64,000 bases of DNA, taken from NCBI RefSeq assembly GCF_003473485.1, contig NC_053044.1, positions 33,856,091 to 33,920,090 of the forward strand. Reading direction: 5' to 3'. The notes under the pieces are model-generated. The model was not told the origin of the DNA. It saw only the letters and a program-made list of their open reading frames with translations, and made no database searches. The stretch is from Medicago truncatula. Taxonomy: Eukaryota > Streptophyta > Magnoliopsida > Fabales > Fabaceae. A program made the translations under genes and the position numbers. Below are positions 11,154-19,514 of the stretch, one piece after another; positions within the stretch are counted from its first letter, which is position 1; the number at the start of each line of letters is the position of its first letter.

Positions 11154-11596
11154 TTTTAGCAATGATTGAAGCTAGAATATAAGAAAATAATGCCTTCCTT
11201 GTTTTCTTTTTTCTTCTATGACTTGTGTTTGATGAATGTACAATGTTTGCACAAAAGATGTTTTAAAGACAAAGAACATGTAAAGAGACAATATGGTTAT
11301 GTTTTGAGTTGGTGAAGGTTTTTTTGACCAAGCTTTGGGTCCTTGCAGTTTGGTCAGGCAAGGATTTTGTGCATGTCTTAACAATGATTTTTTGCACAAT
11401 GATCATGTGATGGAGTTGTACGGTGGTTTTGTTAGTTCAATCCTTCACATTTGACCCTTTCAAGTGTAGAAAGAACACACACTTTTTGTTTGCAACAGAA
11501 GTACTAACATAGCCAAAAGTATTACATTTGTGAGTCGAATTATTAGACTACTTTTATCGGAAAAAATGTGACATGCTCCATTGTTAAAATAATTAA
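11154..11596. other. 5' flank of the HMA gene
   Basis: Contains the presumed promoter of the minus-strand HMA gene. No clear TATA box could be placed. Short ORFs here (11172-11399, 11460-11648) have no family features and are taken as chance. Confidence 0.5.
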
Positions 11597-11781
11597 GGGT
11601 GCTGCTAACCAGTACTCTGGGGGCAGACAATAAATAAATGGATCTCAATTGGTTTACCTAAATTAAAGTGAGATATAAGTCAACTAATTAAAATAAGATA
11701 TAATTGTATTTATTGTTTGTTTTTGTAGCACTAACATCATTAATTATGTTATTTATCATCTACAAATAAAAACGATAATAT

Positions 11782-11784
<3 letters not shown>

Positions 11785-11823
<39 letters not shown>
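11785..11823. repeat. (AT)n microsatellite
   Basis: An uninterrupted AT dinucleotide run of about 38 bp inside the left arm region of the outer foldback element. Confidence 0.95.
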
Positions 11824-11826
<3 letters not shown>

Positions 11827-11900
11827 ACAAGAAGTAAAAAAAAGAACAATTTTTTTTTTGAATAATACCTAATAAATTGAACGTAGCGTAAATAAAAGAT

Positions 11901-12619
11901 GAGCAATGCTATTTATCAAGAAAGATTTTATCAAGAAAATTTCAAAAATGACATGGCAGAATAATCACCCTTATATTTTATCAAGAAATAGTCCTGAAAT
12001 TAATGTTAACCAATAAAATCTCAGCCTGGCCGGAAATCATGGGGTGGTGGGTGTTATGTATTTATTTTTAGGCTTAATTACTCATTTGGTCCCTTAACTT
12101 ATTTTTTGGTTTCATTTTGGTCCCGTAACTATTAAAAGTTTCGTTTCGGTCCCTTAACTTATTTTTGGGTTTCATTTTGGTCACTTAACTATTAAAAGTT
12201 TCGTTTTGATTCCTTAACTTATTTTTTGGTTTCGTTTTGGTCCTTTAACTTATTTTTTGGTTTCGTTTTGGTCCCTTAACTCTAATACATTCATCCTAGC
12301 ATAAAGGACCAAAGTGGTTGACGGAGGAAGAGTTAAGGGACCAAAACGAAACCAAAAAATAAGTTAAGGAACCAAAACGAAACTTTTAATAGTTAAGGGA
12401 CCAAAACGAAACCAAAAAGTAAGTTAAGGGACCAAAACGAAACTTTTAATAGTTAATGGACCAAAACGAAACCAAAAAATAAGTTAAGGGACCAAATGAG
12501 TAATTAAGCCTTATTTTTATGAAAGATTAATAAATGAGACTGAAATCTAAAGGTGATTATTGTGCCATGTCATTCTTGAATCTTTCTTATAAAATCATTC
12601 TTGATATTTAGCATTTTCC
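11901..12619. mobile_element. Middle foldback MITE (TSD ATAAAAGAT)
   Basis: The left arm 'gagcaatgctatttatcaag' pairs with the right arm '...cttgatatttagcattttcc', and 'aatgacatggcagaataatcacc' has its complement on the right. A perfect 9-mer ATAAAAGAT flanks it (11892-11900 and 12620-12628). It lies wholly inside the 11597-12824 element. Confidence 0.88.
12071..12510. mobile_element. Inner foldback MITE (TSD TTATTTTTA)
   Basis: The arms start GGCTTAATTACTCATTTGG and end with the exact inverted form. The arms consist of repeated 'tttggtcccttaactta' units. The perfect 9-mer TTATTTTTA flanks it (12062-12070 and 12511-12519). It is inserted inside the middle foldback. Confidence 0.93.
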
Positions 12620-12833
12620 ATAAAAGATTGAATATTTTATTTTTTGAAAGATAAAAAAAAACAAAAGAAGATTGAATATGGTATTGATGATGAGAGATAT
12701 TGAATATATCATTTATTAATTTTAATTAGTTGAAATATTTTACACTTTAATTAAGGTAAATCAAATGAGATCCATTTATTTATTGTTCCTTATCCAGTGT
12801 CCGGGACACAAGTTAGCATTGCCCAATAATTAA

Positions 12834-13960
12834 ATATAAAAATAACACGACATTAAATATTTTGATATTGAGTACATATCAAATAAAATTTTAAAATACC
12901 GTGGTATTCACTATTTTTTATTTTATTTTTTTGTTGTCATTCATTTGTACTATTATTATTGGTGATACAAATTTTGATCTTCTTTTATAGTTTGATTGTT
13001 TCATCGGAGGATATGCCCCTTATGTACACCAAAAGTCATATCTATACCCATTACCCAACCTTTAAGAAACAACCGATATAAAAAACTACTTTTACCCCTC
13101 CCTCTTCAGGTTCTTAAAAGCCCTTAATATTAATTTTTTTACTATTTTTTACCCTCATTGGATTACCTAGATTACCAAAATTGGATGGAATTTGTCCCAA
13201 TTGTAGGAAAATTGGATGTGTAAAAATCTTGAAAATTTAATGTGAGCATTTTAGAAACCCAACATATACCTACTGATTGTGTGTGTAAATCCTAAAAACT
13301 TTAAAGTGAGTATTTTATCCAGATTGTAGGATCAAAATGTGTACAAAAATCTAAAAAAATTATAGCGAACATTTTACACTTCGGATTGTAGTATCCGGAT
13401 GCGTACAAAATACTGAAATATTTAAAGTGTTTCATCACACATCTACATTTTTTAATTCTAACAAATTCATCCTTTAAAGTGAGCATTTTACACATCCGCG
13501 TTATACTCATCTCCTGTACTCATAGAGTTTGGATGTGATGCCACAAGTTCAAATTTTGCAATGCCTGGATACTATTTTTCTGCTGTATACGGACATGTAT
13601 TGTACCATGGTTATTGGACATCATTGTGAATTCCCTTATCAACCAATATAGCAAGTTATGTGCACATTGTACTCACCATTAGGGTGGGAATAGGTGAGGC
13701 TGCCTGACAGGGCTTACGGTCTAGCCTATTTAAAGCTTAGCTCGGCCCAACTCGTTTAATGAGAGGTGAGTCATGGCTGCATCTTCTCTAATCGGTTAGT
13801 AAACATTGACTCAATTTTGAAGCTCATCAATATTATACAGTGATTTTTTATTTATTTTTTATTTCAAGATCTAAGATTATCTTTGTTCATTTTATAAATC
13901 ATCAGCATATCTTTAATGTATCGTTAGGAAGTAATTTCGTTAGAGTGTGATGTAGTATGT
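12834..13960. other. Intergenic DNA, no gene seen
   Basis: AT-rich. A weakly repeated phrase of the type 'aaagtgagcattttacac...ggatg' recurs at 13220-13510, looking like a degenerate tandem repeat. No coding region is supported. Confidence 0.5.
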
Positions 13961-14299
13961 GTCTAAATGCAGTTTTAGACTTTATTTTGGCAAAACCGTA
14001 ATTTGTAGTCCCTTATTTCTAATTGCGTAATTTAGGTCCTCTATTTTGGCAAAACAATAAAAAAAAATTGAAGGATGCAAAACAAAAATTTTGGTTCTCC
14101 TATTTTTAATTATGAAATAGAGGACTAAAAATTGAGATTTTGTAAAAATAAAGGGACCAAAATTGCAAGATTAAAAATAGAGAGATCAAAATTTCGGATT
14201 TACCAAAATAAAGGGACCAAAATTGTGTAATTAAAAATAGAGGGACCAAAATTACAGTTTTGCAAAAATAAAGAACCAAAACTATATTTAAACCTATAA
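13961..14299. mobile_element. Foldback element with 'agggaccaaaatt' arms
   Basis: The left part 'ttttagactttattttggcaaaaccgtaatttgtagtccc' is inverted in the right part, where 'agggaccaaaattg' is repeated about four times. No convincing 9-bp duplication was found, so the ends are approximate. Confidence 0.65.
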
Positions 14300-15465
14300 T
14301 TGATGGTAGAATCATTTGGTATATGCACAATTACCATTGTCCTTTCTACTCTCACTTTTTTATATATGCTTTCTGCCTTGGTTGTTCAAAAAGCTTTTGT
14401 CCAAACTCTTTGTGCTCCCATGTGCCTACACACTAACAAGTATGTCTAATCTCGTGGCATCTAAATTTGAAAAAGCATATTATGTATTTGTTGGGTCATA
14501 AGAGTAGCTTAGTCGATCATTCACACTGGACCTAAAACAATCATGTAAGTTAGTAGAACATCACATTTATACCAAAAACCTTAATGCATTGATTTATAGT
14601 CCTTTAACTTATAAAATGTCTAACCCCCACTTTTTCAAAAAATGTGAAACTTCTAACTTACATTTTTTACACTAACATTTTATACTTCCAATTGGAGTTC
14701 TAAAATGGAGTTCTTTTAGAACAGTAATTGATTCAATTAAAATACTCATTTCCCTCTCATGTATTTTCTTTCTTACTGGTCAAATCATATCCAAAATAAA
14801 GAGAAAAAAAATTAGAAACCGAGTTTTTACCTTTCTTTTTCTCTCACCATATATATTGAGCTAGCAAACACCACTGAGCTAAAAATGTAGAGAAGAAAAT
14901 AATGTGATGTAAGCAACTTGACTTTGAAAATTTCCATTTTAAGAAAAAGGGAAGAAGAGTGTGTGAGTCAATTTGAAACACACCCGCCAAAAGTTTCTTC
15001 AATTGTGTATGTATATATAGTTAGACAGTAGAGTATATATAGATATAATAGGTCTTTCTATTTCCTTCAACTTTGTCATAATAATACACTAAAGTACCAA
15101 TTCGGTCAAATATTCAATTATTTCCTTCAAGACTTGCATACTTGCTTTTCTTACCTTTTATTTCAAAGACCTTATTTATAACCAATGTGGTTAGTTTCAA
15201 TTAGTTAAAATTAAAATTTCAGTTTTTACTAACTTGCTATTCACAGCTCTATATATATAAATAACATTGTTATTCACATTTTCCTTTCTTAATGATCCAT
15301 CTTGTGTATTTTTGTGAAATTTTTTTGCTGCTTTGTAATAACATTGTCATTTTCATTTTTTAATGATCCATCTAATATGTGATTCATGCATTTCTCTCAA
15401 AACAAAAAACAAAGTAATCTTTATTTTTGGAATTAGAGGGGAACTTCTCATCTTGACATGGACAG
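14300..15465. other. Duplicated 5' flank of kinase copy 1
   Basis: 14570-15020 is similar to 29690-30300, the 5' flank of kinase copy 2. Shared phrases include 'cttataaaatgt', 'ctctcatgtattttctttctt' and 'tctcaccatatatattgag'. This shows that whole gene units, not only exons, were duplicated. Around 15260-15340 sequence matching intron 1 of copy 2 begins, but the first exon itself is missing. Confidence 0.65.
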
Positions 15466-15905
15466 GTTTCGATTCAAATGTTGATGGGAGACAAGATGAT
15501 ATTTCGATGAATGGTTTAACTAGGACTTTTAGGACTTTGAAGTGCTTCAAGTTAAAGGAATTAAAAACCGCGACAAGGAACTTAATTCCAGATAATCTGG
15601 TTTTACAATTGCTGTGAAGAAGCTTAACCATGTGAGCCACCAGGAACCCAGTGAATGGTTGGTGAGTATGTTACTCGAAAATTTTACCAAAAGCTTGAGA
15701 ACTAGTTGAATTCTGAAGTTGGGAAAATATCAAATTATTTTTGGAAAATTGTTTCATATAACTTCTGTAGCAAAATAGATGGTTCTTTTTTAGATATTTA
15801 TAATTTAGTTTGATGTGATTTTATTATAGAGAAAAATCAACAACATGGGGCAGCTGAGTCATCCTAATCTTGTGAGACTGATTGGTTACTGCTTAGAAAA
15901 TGTTG
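15466..15905 (+). pseudogene. RLCK VII kinase copy 1, truncated pseudogene
   Basis: Exon 2 (15466-15661) starts after the acceptor 'gacatggacag' and reads a run ending [16 protein letters not shown]. It then lacks about 80 bp that in the sister genes hold the glycine loop and the GWIDEH block, jumping to the catalytic-lysine region (IAVKKLN in the shifted frame). Exon 3 starts at 15830 ([17 protein letters not shown]). It is cut off after about 75 bp (about 15905), where unrelated repeat DNA begins. Exon 1 and exons 4-6 are absent. Not functional. Confidence 0.85.
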
Positions 15906-16277
15906 AAGATCCAAGCCTTTTTATAGCCTAAAACAACTCATAGGTAATTTGGAAGTCAAGAAAAACTTGTTTTTCATTCAAAACCCGTCCAAAAAAACGT
16001 ATTAAAACTCCACTAACCGGCATAATCTTTAGTGAAACGTCACCGGCCAAAATGTTACTGAGGGTTTCCGGATTTTATAATCTGGAATGCATGAAGCTAT
16101 TCTGGATTTTAAAGTCCGAACTGCATCAAACCCTTTTGTTTGGATTGTTTTCGTTGCAAATGCTTTGGAAAAAAATAGAACAAAGGTACATAACATAAAT
16201 AGAATAAACATAAGACAAATAAACAGTTGAAAAAAAACCATAATAACATAAATGTTGAATCTTTCGTGCAGGTGTTT

Positions 16278-16370
16278 TCAAGAGGATTTCTTTGAGTTCG
16301 ATCTTGCTGCCTTGCCAAATGACATATTCATCTGGTAGGCAGAAGGATCGAACTCATAGAAACCTCTTGA
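16278..16370. ncRNA. Candidate miRNA-like hairpin 1
   Basis: The 5' arm (16278-16317, starting TCAAGAGGATTTCTTTGAGT) is the near-perfect complement of the 3' arm (16331-16370, ending AAACCTCTTGA). There is one bulged base, a few mismatches and a terminal loop of about 10-13 nt. A single short stem of about 40 bp with roughly 35 pairs is the shape of a plant miRNA precursor. I do not recognise a known mature miRNA in it, and expression cannot be judged from sequence. Confidence 0.4.
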
Positions 16371-16420
16371 TATTTTTGAGTTAATCTATGTATCAAGGAG
16401 GCATCAAGGAGTATCTATAT

Positions 16421-16652
16421 ATTTTTGACAGCATGCTGAGGATCTTCATCATGTTGTTATATAGAGATCTATATATTTAAAACAGCATGAGAAAAATCCT
16501 CAGCACAATGACAAAAATTTGGTCTGGTCTCTTTGGTGTGGTTGTTTGTATTTTTGACAGCATGTTGAGGATCTTCATCATGCAGTCAAATAGAGAGCTA
16601 ACTCATCTATTTGCGACTGTATGAGAAAGATCCTCAGCTTAATGACAAAAAT
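16421..16652. ncRNA. Two tandem miRNA-like hairpins (2 and 3)
   Basis: A unit of about 130 bp is repeated. In copy A (16421-16519) TGCTGAGGATCTTCATCATG pairs with 'catgagaaaaatcctcagca'. In copy B (16549-16652) TTGAGGATCTTCATCATGCA pairs with 'tgtatgagaaagatcctcag', with further pairing of 'gtcaaatag' and 'ctatttgcgac'. Both units have conserved flanks ('atgacaaaaattt', 'tctttggtgtg'). Between copies the loops differ much more than the stems, which is the pattern expected if the stem matters. No known miRNA was matched. Confidence 0.4.
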
Positions 16653-17119
16653 TTGCATGGTTTTCTTTGGTGTGTTTGTGTGTTTTGATGGTATTGAAGC
16701 TGAAAACCGGAGATGATGTATTTATAGAGGTCATTGGATGTTGTGGACCACATAAACTCTTGGTGCAATGTGGTCCATACAAAAGAATCCTATGCTGAGG
16801 TATTCCGGATTTCGTTTTTCGGAACACACATACGCCCTAGGCAAATCCGGATTTCGTAATCAACCCTCACCATACTCAAAGTCTCAAGTTTCCATTTGTT
16901 CATCCCAACATCGTATGTTTCCGGAATATATATTCCGGAATATATGTGTATTCCGGATTATATATTCTGGATTACACCATAAACTTTTGGCCGGTGGTCT
17001 GCACCACAAAGAAAACGTTTTTCAAATGTTTTGGACGATGATCAAGTTGAAAAACGTGTTTCTACACGTTTTTTGACCGGTATTGATGGCTTCCCCTCAT
17101 TATTTTAAGCCCCCTCCCC

Positions 17120-17127
17120 TATAAATA
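17120..17127 (+). promoter_or_regulatory. TATA box of a possible short transcript
   Basis: TATAAATA follows a C-rich stretch (ccccctcccc). About 30 bp downstream comes a pyrimidine-rich leader, and at about 17530 an AATAAA sits in 'attaataaaatcag'. Together they outline a possible transcript of about 400 nt on the plus strand (about 17150-17550). Confidence 0.4.
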
Positions 17128-17237
17128 TGGTTCATTTCCTCAAACATTTGCACACCTTCTTCTTTCTCCTCTTCTCCTCTACAACGTGTGTTTCCATCGT
17201 TGGTCTTTCATAGAAAGAGGCCTCTTTCAGTCTGGGT

Positions 17238-17423
17238 GTGAGGTTGGTTTACCTGGGTGTCATGTTGACCATCATGGTCTCTTGTTCCCTAGAGGCCCCC
17301 CTATGCCCCCTCTGTCTCCCCACCAACACCAAAGCTACTGGTATGTCCTATCAGGCAGCATTGGTTTCATCTTCCCCTCCATCTTCTTTCCTCCCCCCTT
17401 CTTTCCTCTCCACCGGTGGCTAG
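17238..17423 (+). CDS. Small ORF with signal-like N-terminus, doubtful
   Basis: This 61-codon ORF begins MRLVYLGVMLTIMVSCSLEA, which looks like a secretion signal with a possible cleavage after SLEA. It is followed by PLCPLCLPTNT and a Ser/Pro-rich end. It lies within the possible transcript outlined by the 17120 TATA box and the 17530 AATAAA. A longer overlapping ORF (17186-17584) exists in another frame, and no family is recognised, so it may be chance. It lies inside the unclassified repeat. Confidence 0.2.
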   Translation: MRLVYLGVMLTIMVSCSLEAPLCPLCLPTNTKATGMSYQAALVSSSPPSSFLPPSFLSTGG

Positions 17424-17646
17424 AGCCGGTGTATTGCTTATGTAATAAGTTAAGAGTAAAAATAGATTTAGGATCTTATGTAATAAGCTTAAAAAACTTG
17501 AAAATTATTGTAATGTATTGTTCATATATTAATAAAATCAGTTGTTTTTATGTTTGTGTCTTTTTATTTATGTTTTTTTTTTAATTTTATTTGCGTTTTA
17601 TTTTACGAATTTTGAAGATTAAAATTGCAAAAGTTCTGGTAAAACA

Positions 17647-18958
17647 TGAGGGTGAAAAACACAAGAAGGGGGGGGGTTGAATTGTGTTTTCTTTTTCTCT
17701 TAAAAAATACTTCTTCTGATAAAACTTCAGAAGCAGTTTGATTGCTTCTGATGAAATGATCAGAGTCAGATTGCAGCGGAAAAGAACAGAGCAGAGAAAA
17801 GAAAGACAAAGACACAAGCAGTTATCCTGGTTCCTTCCACAACACGGAAGTAGTCCAGTCCCCCTTGCACTTCCAAGGAGATTTCACTATAATCACAAAG
17901 ATTACAACTGCTCAATACTTTCTAAGTATGAGACTTCACAAAACTATGCTCAAGCACACACGCAAGAGTCTTCCAATGCTCAAGCACTAAGCAAGAGACT
18001 TCTAATGCTCAAGCACGCAGGCAAGAGACTTCTAATCAAACAAAAATACAGAGAATTGAGTTTGAATTGAACACTTGATATACAATCAGTGGTGTTCACA
18101 ATACAATACAGAAAAGACTCTAGACTTTGAATTTCTAAGATGTATCAAATCAGTGCAGAAATTCAGTGTGCTTTGTAGAATCAAATTGACAGAGTTTTGG
18201 CGCTTTTGAACTTATGTATATCTCTGTTTTACTATCTTCAAGTCTTCACTCCTTTATATAGAGGCGTGAAAGAGACGTTGAGATAATCAGCACGTCTAAA
18301 GAGTCGTTTGAAATCCTTTGATTATCCACCAGTGATCCTTTGCCTGATTTGGGTGTAGTCCTTTGAAGAATAAACTTCAAATTCATTCCCATCTTGAGTT
18401 GTACAAATTCTGCAGGCATGGCTGTTGTTTTGTCTTGTAGCGTAGACAGAAAACAGAGTAGTGGAGGTAGTGGTTGTACACTTGTACTTTGTCAACTCTA
18501 TTAATGAGAGACAAGTGCTCAGTGTTATCCATATATCCGTTGATACCTCCCTTTCAGTTCTTCGTTCTTCTTTGATAAGACTGAATTGAGAATCAGCAAC
18601 TTTGAATCTTCAGTTTGATTAAAGGATCAAATGTAGCTTCTGGTGAAAATATTGCTTCTGATGAAAACTTTTGCTTCTGATGAAAATATTGCTTCTGATG
18701 ACTTTCTGCTTCTGATGACGTCATCTCTTCAGGAGCAGTTTAGCTTCAGGAGCAGTTTAGCTTCAGGAGCAGTTTTCTTCAGATGCTCAGAATTTCTTTT
18801 TCTTTCCATTGTTCTTCCAAGACCTATTGAAATAACTTGAGTAGCCTTTGGTCCTGTACACTTGAACAATTATTAGTAATAACCAATTGACAATTTTTAA
18901 TACCTTGTTATCATCAAAACTTAATAAGGTTCATTGTGAAACACATTTTGTTCCAACA
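17647..18958 (-). repeat. 3' LTR of the copia element
   Basis: 1312 bp, TG...CA bounded. It carries a run of 'gcttctgatga(aa)' units at about 18630-18725 and three 17-bp 'agcttcaggagcagttt' units at about 18730-18775, one more than in the other LTR. A TATATAAAG box on the minus strand lies near 18253. Confidence 0.95.
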
Positions 18959-18976
18959 ATCTCCCCCTTTTTGATG
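18959..18976 (-). other. Polypurine tract of the copia element
   Basis: Immediately inside the 3' LTR, the minus strand reads AAAAAGGGGGAGAT, the plus-strand primer of reverse transcription. Further purine runs of the same kind occur at about 19053-19062, 19099-19107 and 19228-19239. Repeated polypurine tracts upstream of the 3' LTR are a reported feature of Sireviruses. Confidence 0.8.
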
Positions 18977-19514
18977 ATGACAAACAATAGTATTTAAAAT
19001 GTTCAATTGTTGTTGATCTAATTAATAAGTTGACTACTGGGACAGAGGTTTGTAAGCTCCCCCTGAGTCTAATAGTTCTTTAAGGTGAGGTTTGTAAGCT
19101 CCCCCTAAGTTCTATTCTTATTAATTAAATTTCAATAAAATACTTATAAAATCAAATCAGAAGTATTTAAAAGAAATTTAGAAGTGGTTATAGCAGGGCT
19201 CAGTGCCTTAAAAATACTATACATTTACTCCCCCTTTTGTCATCAACAAAAAAGAATAAGAACAAAAGACAGAGTAGCAGAGCATATAACCAAATAAAAA
19301 CATAATAAGTATCAGAGCAAGAAGTATCAGAGCATATGACATTAAAATCAATAAATATCATTAGAGTTAAAAAAAATAGAACATAATATTTCAGAAACAA
19401 TGATAATATTTATAAATGAAGGTTAAGGTACAAAGATAAGACTACACAGAACAAAAGTAAAAACAAGCTAGAGTTGGGTGTGCAACTAAGGTTGGGCTTG
19501 CTTATACAGCTGTT

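Larger units (their letters stand above)
11597..12824. mobile_element. Outer foldback MITE (Mutator type, TSD AATAATTAA)
   Basis: The left end 'gggtgctgctaaccagtac' pairs with the right end 'gtgtccgggacacaagttagcattgccc' as an inverted repeat extending over about 100 bp, including 'aataaataaatggatctca' in inverse orientation. The 9-mer AATAATTAA flanks it perfectly (11588-11596 and 12825-12833). It contains two further nested foldbacks and an (AT)n tract. Confidence 0.88.
15906..17641. mobile_element. Unclassified hairpin-rich repeat, left part
   Basis: This segment interrupts exon 3 of kinase copy 1. A related short piece, rich in 'attccggatt' and 'aatccgaaaa', continues at 29551-29680 on the other side of the copia element, so the copia inserted into it. 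It contains several foldbacks (16278-16370, 16421-16519, 16549-16652, 16738-16788, about 16915-16975) and a promoter-like TATA box at 17120. No transposase, RT or diagnostic termini were found, so its class is unknown. Confidence 0.5.

Noticed and set aside
13951-14300. 9-bp target duplication for the foldback at 13961-14299
   Set aside because: Several alignments of the ends were tried; the best flanking match was no better than chance, so no TSD is claimed.
16434-16457. Resemblance of TGAGGATCTTCATCATG to miR172 (AGAATCTTGATGATG)
   Set aside because: Several internal mismatches, including in the seed, so the hairpins are not reported as miR172.
17738-18070. 110-codon ORF, identical at 28342-28674
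   Set aside because: Lies within the copia LTRs on the strand opposite to the element; the identity simply reflects identical LTRs.
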